A stretch of DNA of 64,000 nucleotides, from contig JBGMEA010000020.1 of NCBI GenBank assembly GCA_041447245.1, positions 1-64,000 of the forward strand. Direction: 5' to 3'. The notes beneath the pieces are model-generated. The model did not search any database. It saw only the letters and a list, made by a program, of their open reading frames with translations, and had not been told where the DNA came from. The stretch is from JBGMEA01 sp041447245 (GTDB lineage Bacteria; Bacillota; Clostridia; Eubacteriales; Anaerofustaceae). Position numbers and translations under genes: made by a program. Of this stretch, positions 15,921 to 23,843 are shown piece after piece (the stretch's first letter is position 1; the number at the start of each line of letters is the position of its first letter).

Positions 15921-17290
15921 TGCCTAAGGAATATCGAACAATAGAAGAGGTTGCCGGTCCTCTGATGCTGGTTCGCGGTGTGGAAGATGTCACCTACAAT
16001 GAATTGGGTGAAATCGAACTTGCCAGCGGAGAAAAAAGACGATGCAAAGTGCTGGAAATCGACGGCGGAAATGCGTTGGTACAGCTTTTTGAAAGCTCAA
16101 CCGGAATCAATCTTTCCAACAGTAAAGTCCGTTTTCTCGGAAGAAGTATGGAACTTGGTGTTTCGGAAGATATGCTCAGCCGCGTATTCGACGGCTTGGG
16201 ACGACCGATCGACAACGGTCCGGAAATTCTGCCGGATAAACGTATGGACATCAACGGTCTGCCGATGAACCCGGCAGCCAGAAACTATCCTCAGGAATTC
16301 ATTCAGACCGGGGTATCCGCAATTGACGGACTGAACACCCTGGTTCGAGGACAGAAACTGCCGATCTTCTCTGCAAGCGGACTTCCGCATGCACAGTTGG
16401 CGGCTCAGATCGCAAGACAGGCAAAAGTGCGCGGAACGACAGAACCGTTTGCCGTTGTCTTTGCTGCAATGGGGATCACATTCGAAGAATCCAACTTCTT
16501 CATCGAATCCTTCAAAGAAACAGGCGCTATCGACAGAACGGTTATGTTTGTGAACCTCGCAAACGACCCGGCCGTAGAACGTATCGCGACTCCGCGTATG
16601 GCATTGACCGCTGCGGAATATCTCGCATTTGAAAAAGATATGCACGTGTTGGTTATCCTGACGGACATCACAAACTACGCGGATGCGTTGCGTGAAGTAT
16701 CGGCGGCCCGTAAAGAAGTACCGGGGCGTCGTGGATATCCTGGTTACATGTACACTGACTTGGCTCAGCTGTACGAACGTGCCGGCAGACAGAAAGGAAA
16801 GAACGGCAGTATCACCATGATCCCGATTCTGACCATGCCGGAAGATGACAAGACCCATCCGATTCCTGACTTGACCGGTTATATTACCGAAGGTCAGATC
16901 ATCCTGAGCCGTGATCTTTATCGAAAAGGCGTAGCGCCTCCGATCGACGTGCTTCCTTCTTTGTCCCGTTTGAAAGATAAAGGGATTGGGGAAGGAAAAA
17001 CGAGAGCAGATCACGCGAATACGATGAATCAGCTGTTTGCCGCGTATGCCCGAGGAAAAGAAGCAAAAGAACTCATGGTTATTCTTGGGGAAGCTGCGTT
17101 GACGGACATCGATAAACTGTACGCAAAATTTGCCGATGCATTCGAGCAGGAATATGTTTCTCAGGGATATTCCGCAAACCGAGATATCGAAGATACTCTG
17201 GCGCTCGGCTGGAAACTGCTCGCAATTCTGCCCAGAGGCGAACTGAAACGTATTAAGGACGAATTCCTTGATGAATATTACGGGAAATAA
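15920..17290 (+). CDS. ntpB: V-type ATPase subunit B
   Basis: A 456-residue non-catalytic head subunit that alternates with A. It lacks a P-loop, as the family does: SASGLPHAQLAAQIARQA occupies that place. RGYPGYMYTDLAQLYERAGR and the C-terminal RGELKRIKDEFL segment are characteristic. AAGGAGGAC lies upstream and the ATG shares a base with the ntpA stop, so A and B are translationally coupled and likely made in equal amounts. Confidence 0.97.
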   Translation: MPKEYRTIEEVAGPLMLVRGVEDVTYNELGEIELASGEKRRCKVLEIDGGNALVQLFESSTGINLSNSKVRFLGRSMELGVSEDMLSRVFDGLGRPIDNGPEILPDKRMDINGLPMNPAARNYPQEFIQTGVSAIDGLNTLVRGQKLPIFSASGLPHAQLAAQIARQAKVRGTTEPFAVVFAAMGITFEESNFFIESFKETGAIDRTVMFVNLANDPAVERIATPRMALTAAEYLAFEKDMHVLVILTDITNYADALREVSAARKEVPGRRGYPGYMYTDLAQLYERAGRQKGKNGSITMIPILTMPEDDKTHPIPDLTGYITEGQIILSRDLYRKGVAPPIDVLPSLSRLKDKGIGEGKTRADHANTMNQLFAAYARGKEAKELMVILGEAALTDIDKLYAKFADAFEQEYVSQGYSANRDIEDTLALGWKLLAILPRGELKRIKDEFLDEYYGK

Positions 17291-17330
17291 ATCCGGACAA
17301 GACTATATTGCAATAAAGGGGTGATTACTT

Positions 17331-17999
17331 TTGGCATCTACCCGTGTAAATCCGACGCGTATGGAACTTACTCGTTTGAAACGAAAGCTTGTGACGGCAA
17401 CAAGAGGCCACAAACTTTTGAAAGACAAACGCGATGAACTCATGCGACAGTTTCTGGAACTTGTCCGTGAAAATAAAGTACTGCGCGAAAAAGTCGAAGC
17501 AGGGATCGAAGCTGCAAACAAGAACTTCGTCCTGGCGAAAGCCGGCATGTCCGACGAAATTCTGAATGTTGCATTGATGGCTCCGAAACAGGAAGTGTTT
17601 TTGGGAACATCCAATAAAAACGTGATGAGCGTTGAAATCCCGTTATTCGACTATCAAACAAGAACAGCGGATGTGAATGATATCTATTCTTACGGGTTTG
17701 CGTTCACTTCGAGCGATTTGGATGATGCTGTGAAATCGTTGGCCGATATTCTGCCCGATATGCTGCGTCTTGCCGAATGCGAAAAATCGTGCCAGTTGAT
17801 GGCAACCGAAATCGAAAAGACACGTCGTCGAGTCAATGCGCTCGAACATGTCATGATTCCGGAAATGCGCGAAAACATCAAGTATATTACAATGAAGCTG
17901 GACGAAAATGAACGAAGCACGCAAATACGCCTGATGAAAGTGAAAGACATGATGCTGGAACAGGCGCATCACTACAGTGAAAAAGCAGAAAACGCTTAA
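17331..17999 (+). CDS. ntpD: V-type ATPase central rotor shaft subunit D
   Basis: A 222-residue rotor-shaft subunit. Two long helices (about 1-80 and 140-205) form the antiparallel coiled coil that turns inside the A3B3 head. NPTRMELTRLKRKL at the N-terminus and RRRVNALEHVMIPEM near the C-terminus are the family signatures. The start is TTG with AAAGGGGTG upstream. It is the last gene of the operon and a strong terminator follows within 10 nt. The later ntpH and ntpJ genes of Enterococcus are absent. Confidence 0.95.
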   Translation: MASTRVNPTRMELTRLKRKLVTATRGHKLLKDKRDELMRQFLELVRENKVLREKVEAGIEAANKNFVLAKAGMSDEILNVALMAPKQEVFLGTSNKNVMSVEIPLFDYQTRTADVNDIYSYGFAFTSSDLDDAVKSLADILPDMLRLAECEKSCQLMATEIEKTRRRVNALEHVMIPEMRENIKYITMKLDENERSTQIRLMKVKDMMLEQAHHYSEKAENA

Positions 18000-18005
18000 A
18001 AAACA

Positions 18006-18039
18006 AAAAGCAGGTTTGAATGTTTCAGACCTGCTTTTT
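18006..18039 (+). terminator. ntp operon terminator
   Basis: AAAAGCAGGTTTGAA, loop TGT, then the complementary arm with one G-U pair (15 bp), ending in a T-run. Confidence 0.9.
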
Positions 18040-18061
18040 ATATGTGTGGATTGACATTTTA

Positions 18062-18070
18062 TGATATAAT
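18062..18070 (+). promoter_or_regulatory. ppa extended -10 promoter
   Basis: TGATATAAT (TG-N-TATAAT). A TTGACA at 18051-18056 is only 8 nt away, too close to be the -35. The start site would be near 18077, 22 nt before the ppa ATG. Confidence 0.6.
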
Positions 18071-18098
18071 CGGAGCAAACTTCCAAGGAGGAAATGAG

Positions 18099-18629
18099 AT
18101 GAACATTCTCCATGATATTGAAGAAGAGCGGATTACGGAAACCGATTTTATGGCGCTGGTGGAAATTCCGAAGGGCAGTAAGGTGAAGTATGAGCTGGAC
18201 AAGACAACCGGAATTTTAAAAATGGATCGTATTTTATATACTTCAACTCATTATCCCGCCAATTATGGCTTCATTCCCCGTACGTATGCGGATGATTTCG
18301 ATCCGTTGGATGTGCTGATTCTTTGTTCCGAAACATTATACCCTATGGTCTTGGTGAGATGCTATCCGATCGGTGTGATCCGTATGATCGACGGAGGGCG
18401 GATGGATGAAAAAATCATTGCGATTCCTTTCGATGATCCGACGTACAATATTTACAAAGAAATCAGCCAGCTGCCGGAGCATATTTTCAATGAAATGAGA
18501 CACTTTTTTTCGGTGTACAAAGAGTTGGAGCATAAAGAGACTGTGGTCAATGAGGTGAGCGGTGTGAAAGATGCGATCGCAATTATCGCAAAATCAATTT
18601 TGGATTACCGCTTAAAATATGAAAAATAG
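18099..18629 (+). CDS. ppa: Inorganic pyrophosphatase (family I)
   Basis: A 176-residue family I soluble pyrophosphatase, which hydrolyses pyrophosphate and pulls biosynthetic reactions forward. Active-site segments are PKGSKVKYELDKTTG, STHYPANYGFIPRTY and the metal-binding DDFDPLDVLIL. CAAGGAGGA lies before the ATG; another ATG 5 nt earlier is out of frame. It directly follows the V-ATPase operon but has its own promoter. Most Clostridia use family II or membrane pyrophosphatases, so a family I enzyme is worth noting. Confidence 0.94.
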   Translation: MNILHDIEEERITETDFMALVEIPKGSKVKYELDKTTGILKMDRILYTSTHYPANYGFIPRTYADDFDPLDVLILCSETLYPMVLVRCYPIGVIRMIDGGRMDEKIIAIPFDDPTYNIYKEISQLPEHIFNEMRHFFSVYKELEHKETVVNEVSGVKDAIAIIAKSILDYRLKYEK

Positions 18630-18658
18630 GGATGACAGCAGACAAGGATGCGGAGAAT

Positions 18659-19531
18659 ATGGAGATAAGAGGATATACGATCAATGCGTTTGCAAAAGAA
18701 GCGGGAGGAGGGAATCCTGCCGGAATCGTCTTTGACGCGGACAGACTGAGCGAACAGGAGATGCGGAAAATTGCAAAAAAACTGGGGTACAGCGAAACGG
18801 CGTTCGTGATGAAATCTAACCCGGCGGATTTTCATCTTCGGTTTTTTACTACAGAAGAGGAAGTCGATTTATGCGGGCATGCGACGATCGGGACATTTTC
18901 CGCGATGTCGCAGTTGGGGATGATCAAAGAAGGCGGTTATCTGCAGGAGACAAAAGCAGGAGTGCTCGAAGTCATCGTCGATAGCGATCATAAAGTCATG
19001 ATGCAGATGAGCTTGCCTGAATTCGGTGCAACAATAGCGAAAAGAGAAATCGCGGAATCGCTGAACCTGGACGAATCGAAAATAGACGCACATCTACCGA
19101 TACAAATCGTTTCGACAGGGTTGAAGGATTTGATTGTGCCGATACCCGATCGGGAGACTGTCGATGCGATGCAACCCGATTTTGAAAAAATAAAACAAAT
19201 CAGTCAGAAGTACGGAATTGTGGGATATCATGTATTCTGTACGGAACCATTGGACACAGCGCATACAGCTTATTGCCGGAATTTTGCCCCGTTATACGGG
19301 ATTGCGGAAGAATCTGCAACGGGAACATCGAACGGCGCATTGGGGTGCTACTTGTTTCATGTGTCAGATGTGGATCGGAAAGGTCAGATCCGATATGTGA
19401 TGGAACAGGGGTATGGGATGAAAAGGCCGTCTGAAATCGAAGTGGAGTTATTGTTTGACCGACATAACATCAAGGATGTGAAGGTTGGCGGTGCGGCAAA
19501 CGATTTGAGCCCGTTTGTATTTGAACTATAA
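18659..19531 (+). CDS. PhzF family isomerase/epimerase
   Basis: A 290-residue PhzF-family protein with the diaminopimelate-epimerase fold. LGYSETAFV carries the catalytic Glu, and DLCGHATIGTFSAM and EESATGTSNGALGCYL are the two conserved loops. The name comes from phenazine biosynthesis, but nothing else from that pathway is present, so the substrate is unknown. The start at MEIRGYTINAF fits the family and follows GGATGCGGAG; an ATG nine codons earlier lacks proper spacing. It lies 29 nt after ppa, probably in the same transcript. Confidence 0.9.
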   Translation: MEIRGYTINAFAKEAGGGNPAGIVFDADRLSEQEMRKIAKKLGYSETAFVMKSNPADFHLRFFTTEEEVDLCGHATIGTFSAMSQLGMIKEGGYLQETKAGVLEVIVDSDHKVMMQMSLPEFGATIAKREIAESLNLDESKIDAHLPIQIVSTGLKDLIVPIPDRETVDAMQPDFEKIKQISQKYGIVGYHVFCTEPLDTAHTAYCRNFAPLYGIAEESATGTSNGALGCYLFHVSDVDRKGQIRYVMEQGYGMKRPSEIEVELLFDRHNIKDVKVGGAANDLSPFVFEL

Positions 19532-19550
19532 CATCTGATCGGAAAGATGG

Positions 19551-19586
19551 GAATCCTGAGTGTTCAAAAATCGGGGTTCTTTTTTT
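19551..19586 (+). terminator. ppa-phzF terminator
   Basis: GAATCCTG, 11-nt loop, CGGGGTTC (8 bp with two G-U pairs) followed by eight T. Confidence 0.7.
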
Positions 19587-19681
19587 ATGCAATTAATTGA
19601 ATGTAATTATATATATACGATATAAAGATGCCGGAATGATGAAGATCGAGGGGGTTTTGGTGGTTTTCATTGATAATAATG

Positions 19682-19710
19682 TTGCATAATGTGGGATAGA
19701 GTGGTAATAT
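19682..19710 (+). promoter_or_regulatory. Likely mraZ/dcw promoter
   Basis: TTGCAT (19682-19687), 17-bp spacer, TAATAT (19705-19710). It is interleaved with the MraZ repeats. The start site would be near 19717. Confidence 0.5.
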
Positions 19711-19725
19711 ATGGGTACAAGTGGT
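19692..19725 (+). promoter_or_regulatory. MraZ operator: four TGGK repeats at 10-bp period
   Basis: TGGG (19692), TGGT (19702), TGGG (19712) and TGGT (19722) are spaced exactly 10 bp apart, just upstream of mraZ. MraZ is known to bind tandem TGGG-type repeats with this period in its own promoter region. Confidence 0.8.
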
Positions 19726-19744
19726 AAAAAAGAGAGGTCTCGCT

Positions 19745-20176
19745 ATGCTTGGCGGTGAGTATCGGCATGCGATTGATGAAAAAGGCAGAGTCAGTATTCC
19801 CGTTAAATTCAGAAATGATTTGGGAAATGTTTTTGTGATCTCAAAAGGAATCGGCGAAGACTGCCTGTTTGTTTTTACCCTCTTGGAATGGAGACGGCTA
19901 GAAGAAAAAATTCGAAAGTTGCCTCTGACAGATAAAAAAGCAAGGCGTTTTTCCAGATATTTGGTAGGGGGCGCGACAGAGTGCGAAGTCGATAAGCAGG
20001 GTCGGGCAATGATTCCTCAGTATCTGAGAGATTATGCCGGGCTAAAAAAAGAGGTTGTCCTTGTCGGATTGACTACGCGGGTGGAAATTTGGGATGCGCA
20101 GCAATGGGATGAATACAACAATCCCGACAATCATGAATTCGGGATTGAAGACGATATGGAAAGTCTGGGCATATGA
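19745..20176 (+). CDS. mraZ: MraZ transcriptional regulator of the dcw cluster
   Basis: A 143-residue DNA-binding protein with two AbrB/SpoVT-like halves: GEYRHAIDEKGRVSIPVKFR at the N-terminus and VDKQGRAMIPQYLRDY in the second half. MraZ oligomers bind the tandem repeats upstream of their own gene. The start is at MLGGEYRHA, with GAGAGGT upstream; earlier in-frame starts fall inside the operator. First gene of the division and cell-wall cluster, 24 nt before rsmH. Confidence 0.97.
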   Translation: MLGGEYRHAIDEKGRVSIPVKFRNDLGNVFVISKGIGEDCLFVFTLLEWRRLEEKIRKLPLTDKKARRFSRYLVGGATECEVDKQGRAMIPQYLRDYAGLKKEVVLVGLTTRVEIWDAQQWDEYNNPDNHEFGIEDDMESLGI

Positions 20177-20200
20177 TTTTTTAACGGGAAGGCAGTAACG

Positions 20201-21139
20201 ATGCAAAAAGAGCAACACATTCCCGTTTTATACCGGGAGTGCTTGGATGGACTGAAAATCAAACCGGACGGGATTTATTTGGATATGACAGTCGGCGGAT
20301 TCGGTCACGGTAGAGGGATATGCGAGAGGCTGGATGAGAACGGCATATACATCGGATTTGATTTGGATCGGCAGGCAATTGAGCGCGGAAAAAAATTATC
20401 CGAAAATTTGCGCTGTAAAGTACTGTTCGTGCATCGAAACTTCAAAGAGTTTGCATCCGCTTTGGATGAAAACGGAATCGATAAAATCGACGGATGCCTG
20501 ATGGATTTGGGAGTGTCGTCATTTCAGCTCGACGAAGGAATCAGAGGATTCTCCTTTTCAAAAGACGCACCGCTGGATATGAGAATGGATGCATCTGCAG
20601 AGCTCAGTGCGAAAACGGTTGTCAATACATACGCCGAAGATGATCTGAAACAGATGATTTACCGATACGGAGAAGATAAATTTGCGCCATCCATCGCGAG
20701 ATCAATCGTGAGAGAACGCACTGTCCGACCGATTGAAACGACTTTGGAATTGGTGGAAGCCATAAAAAAGGGAATCCCGAAAAAATTTTGGTATCAGGGC
20801 AAGAATCCCGCGACGAAAACTTTTCAGGCGATTCGGATTGAAGTGAATCAGGAATTGACCGGGTTATTCGAAAGTATCGGCGAAGTGATCGATCATTTGA
20901 ATGTCGGCGGACGGATTTGTGTGATCTCGTTTCATTCACTGGAAGACCGTATCGTGAAGAATGCGTTTTCGGAAAAAAGCAGAGGATGCGACTGTCCGAA
21001 AGAATTGCCTGTGTGCGTGTGCGGGAAAACACCGCAAATCAAAATTATTACAAAAACACCTTTGGTTCCGACGGAAGCGGAAAAAGAAGAAAATATTCGG
21101 AGCAGAAGCGCGAAATTGCGCATTGCTGAAAAATTATAA
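20201..21139 (+). CDS. rsmH: 16S rRNA m4C1402 N4-methyltransferase
   Basis: A 312-residue RsmH (MraW) protein that methylates N4 of C1402 in 16S rRNA using S-adenosylmethionine. Visible motifs are the N-terminal HIPVLYRECLDGL, the SAM-binding DMTVGGFGHGRGI, MDLGVSSFQLDEGIRGFSF, and FQAIRIEVNQEL with ISFHSLEDRIVK in the C-terminal part. Standard second gene of the dcw cluster. Confidence 0.97.
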   Translation: MQKEQHIPVLYRECLDGLKIKPDGIYLDMTVGGFGHGRGICERLDENGIYIGFDLDRQAIERGKKLSENLRCKVLFVHRNFKEFASALDENGIDKIDGCLMDLGVSSFQLDEGIRGFSFSKDAPLDMRMDASAELSAKTVVNTYAEDDLKQMIYRYGEDKFAPSIARSIVRERTVRPIETTLELVEAIKKGIPKKFWYQGKNPATKTFQAIRIEVNQELTGLFESIGEVIDHLNVGGRICVISFHSLEDRIVKNAFSEKSRGCDCPKELPVCVCGKTPQIKIITKTPLVPTEAEKEENIRSRSAKLRIAEKL

Positions 21140-21153
21140 TCGGAGATAAAAAA

Positions 21154-21567
21154 ATGGATGGGCATGCTGTAAGAAGCAGACAAATCAGAAAAAAGAAAAA
21201 GATGAAAGTGAAAAAATCCTGCATTCAGTCAAGTGCTGTATTTTTGGTATTGATTGCGGTATTCTTTCTATATTCTTCAGTTTTGGTTTATGAGCGCAAC
21301 AGCATCAACAATCTTGATTCTCAGGTAATGCAACTGCAGTCGGATTATGATAAAATAACAAAGACGAATGCCGACTTGGAAGGAAAATTGCTGAGCGCAA
21401 GAAATTTGAACGATATTGAACAGTATGCGGTCAACGTTCTCGGGATGGTTCAATCCAATTCGGGTAATATCACTTACGTTTCGTATACGGATACGCAGAC
21501 GGAAAACGCACAGAACAATCAAAACGATATTGCTTTTCTCAGTTGGGTGAGTGACCTGTTTAACTGA
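21154..21567 (+). CDS. ftsL: Cell division protein FtsL-like
   Basis: A 137-residue bitopic protein: a basic N-terminal tail (1-22, rich in Lys/Arg), one membrane helix (about 23-45), then a coiled coil (about 48-85). This is the FtsL/DivIC plan; FtsL joins FtsB/DivIC and FtsQ/DivIB and helps activate septal synthesis. FtsL is poorly conserved, so the call depends on position between rsmH and the PBP gene plus topology. GGAG precedes the ATG. Confidence 0.85.
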   Translation: MDGHAVRSRQIRKKKKMKVKKSCIQSSAVFLVLIAVFFLYSSVLVYERNSINNLDSQVMQLQSDYDKITKTNADLEGKLLSARNLNDIEQYAVNVLGMVQSNSGNITYVSYTDTQTENAQNNQNDIAFLSWVSDLFN

Positions 21568-21602
21568 GAGATTCGGATCGCTTTGATAGATAAGAGAACC
21601 CT

Positions 21603-23753
21603 ATGAGAAAAAAGAGTGAAACGACCGCATCCAAACGAATTGTTTATGCATTTGGACTGATTATAGCCTTATTTATAATTCTTATAATAAGGCTTATTAT
21701 ATTGCAGATTTTCGAAGCAGGAGAACTGTCTGAAAAACAGGCTTCCTTTACTTATAAGAAAGTGACGATCACGGCTTCCCGGGGAGATATCTATGACCGG
21801 AATATGAATATTTTGGCGATGGATGCGTCCTGCAGCAAAATCAGCGCCTTTCCGTCCAGCGTGACAGATCCGGAGGGCACGGCAAGCATTCTTTCGCAGG
21901 TACTCGCTTTGGATTACCAGACCTTATATAATGAGCTGACGGACACATCTACCTCATTTGTCAACATTAAACGGGGTGTTGACAATACAACCGCCCAACA
22001 GATCGAAGATGCAAATTTAAGCGGGATTGTGGTGAGTGATGATCAGAAAAGGTATTATACCGACAGTACGTTCGCTCAATATGTGCTGGGCTTCACCGGG
22101 GTGGATCATGTTGGACTATACGGTATTGAGGCTGTTTACAACAGTGTGCTTCAGGGTGAGGACGGAGTGGAGACTATTTTGGCCGACTCTGCCGGACGCG
22201 AGCTGCAGTCGAACAGCACAACTCAAAAGGAAGCGGTTTCGGGCAATGACGTTGTGACCACAATTGACAGTGTCATGCAATATTACGCAGAAGAAGCTGT
22301 TTACAATGCATATAAAAAGAACGATGCGAAACGCGTCATTGCCGTTGTATCGGATCCGAACACGGGGGAAGTGCTTGCTATGGCAGCTTATCCCGCCTAT
22401 GATTTGAGCGATCCCTGGACGATATCCAGTGATTATGCGACAGCTTATGCCTCTGATTTGCGGGGATTGACTTCGGGGGAACAGCAGCTCGAAATGTGGC
22501 AGAATCCATTCACTTCATTCATATACGAGCCCGGATCGACATTTAAAGTGATCACGACTTCGGCCGCATTGGAAGATAATATCGTTACGCTGCAATCGAC
22601 ATTTTACTGCAACGGGTATCTTGAAGTTGGCGGCATTAAAATTAAATGTTGGATTTATCCCGGGAAGCACGGAGATGAAAATCTGACACAGGCGGTTTCA
22701 AATTCCTGCAACGTAGCAATGATGGAAGTCGCAAAAGAAATGGGACCGGATATTTTCTACAAATATATTTATGCTTATGGATTCGGAGAACCGACGGGGA
22801 TCGATTTGGACGGAGAGGAAAGCGGAATTCTGTCGGCCAATAACGGAGAAGTCAATTTGGTCGATTTTGTGACATTGTCGTTCGGACAGGGGCTGGGCGT
22901 AACTCCTGTTCAGGTGGTGCAGGGATTGAATGCTGCGATTAACGGCGGATTGCTGATGAAACCGATGGTAGTGAAATATACTCTTGATCATGATACCAAT
23001 GAAATCTTAACGACAAACGAATCAACCGTGGTGCGAAGAGTGATCAGTGAACAAGTCTCCGAAGAAATGCAGGGAATACTGAAATATACGGCTGATAACA
23101 ACAGTGCGATTTCGAAATACAGCGCATTGCAGATGGGCGGGAAAACCGGAACGGCTCAGAAATATATCAACGGAGCTTATGCACCCGGGCGTTATGTGGC
23201 CAGCTTTTACGGATTTGCTCCGTATGATAACCCTCAGCTTTCCGTACTCGTTATTGTAGATGAGCCGGGCGGCGCATTGACCACAGGGAGTTCGGTTGCT
23301 TCTCCTGTCGGTGCGGAAATACTGCAGAATTGTCTGGAATATCTGAATTCAACTTCTTATTCATCAACTGATGTTTCGTCCGCTTCTTCCTCTACAGTGC
23401 CTGATGTGCGGGGGAAAACGGTGAGCGAAGCGAAATCGGTATTGGATACGCTTGGAATCCCATACAGCATAATCGGCAGCGCAGATGGAATTGTGACCGA
23501 TCAGGATCAGATGAAAGTGACGTATTCCAATGGAATGACGATCACCCTGACGGTATCTTCTGCAAGCGGCGATGCTGTTTTAATGCCGAATTTAAACGGA
23601 ATGTCGCTGCAGAATGTCAATGAGATACTTTCTGCTCTCGGATTGACCATGCAGTCAAACGGTGGAGGAATCGCAACAGCGCAAAGTATTGCGCCGGGAA
23701 CAACCGTTGCGAAAGGGACATCGGTAACCGTGAACTTCTCATACATCGAGTAG
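21603..23753 (+). CDS. ftsI: Class B penicillin-binding protein (FtsI/SpoVD type) with PASTA domains
   Basis: A 716-residue peptidoglycan transpeptidase with an N-terminal membrane anchor (about 15-37), a PBP-dimer region, then the transpeptidase: Ser312 in GSTFK, SNSCN (Ser368, Asn370) and KTG (514-516). Two PASTA repeats follow, beginning near VPDVRGKTVSEA and MPNLNGMSLQNV. C-terminal PASTA repeats are typical of SpoVD and Pbp2x. Whether it serves vegetative septation or the spore cortex cannot be told, but it is the only class B PBP in this cluster. Confidence 0.95.
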   Translation: MRKKSETTASKRIVYAFGLIIALFIILIIRLIILQIFEAGELSEKQASFTYKKVTITASRGDIYDRNMNILAMDASCSKISAFPSSVTDPEGTASILSQVLALDYQTLYNELTDTSTSFVNIKRGVDNTTAQQIEDANLSGIVVSDDQKRYYTDSTFAQYVLGFTGVDHVGLYGIEAVYNSVLQGEDGVETILADSAGRELQSNSTTQKEAVSGNDVVTTIDSVMQYYAEEAVYNAYKKNDAKRVIAVVSDPNTGEVLAMAAYPAYDLSDPWTISSDYATAYASDLRGLTSGEQQLEMWQNPFTSFIYEPGSTFKVITTSAALEDNIVTLQSTFYCNGYLEVGGIKIKCWIYPGKHGDENLTQAVSNSCNVAMMEVAKEMGPDIFYKYIYAYGFGEPTGIDLDGEESGILSANNGEVNLVDFVTLSFGQGLGVTPVQVVQGLNAAINGGLLMKPMVVKYTLDHDTNEILTTNESTVVRRVISEQVSEEMQGILKYTADNNSAISKYSALQMGGKTGTAQKYINGAYAPGRYVASFYGFAPYDNPQLSVLVIVDEPGGALTTGSSVASPVGAEILQNCLEYLNSTSYSSTDVSSASSSTVPDVRGKTVSEAKSVLDTLGIPYSIIGSADGIVTDQDQMKVTYSNGMTITLTVSSASGDAVLMPNLNGMSLQNVNEILSALGLTMQSNGGGIATAQSIAPGTTVAKGTSVTVNFSYIE

Positions 23754-23760
23754 ACATGAA

Positions 23761-23790
23761 TTGCATCCGAAAACATACCTGTGCTATAAT
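23761..23790 (+). promoter_or_regulatory. Internal dcw promoter before murF
   Basis: TTGCAT (23761-23766), 18-bp spacer, TGC-TATAAT with the -10 at 23785-23790 and an extended -10 TG. The start site would be near 23797, 47 nt before murF. It occupies the place where murE lies in most dcw clusters. Confidence 0.65.
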
Positions 23791-23843
23791 TGAAAACTGA
23801 TGACAGTCGGAAAAACGAAAAATTGTAATGAAAGAGAATTGTT

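Noticed and set aside
18051..18070. TTGACA followed by TATAAT before ppa as a consensus promoter
   Set aside because: The hexamers are only 8 bp apart, too close for sigma-A. The extended -10 alone is the better reading.
21603..23753. SpoVD as proof of sporulation
   Set aside because: PASTA-bearing class B PBPs also serve vegetative division in non-sporing Firmicutes, and no sporulation gene is in the window.
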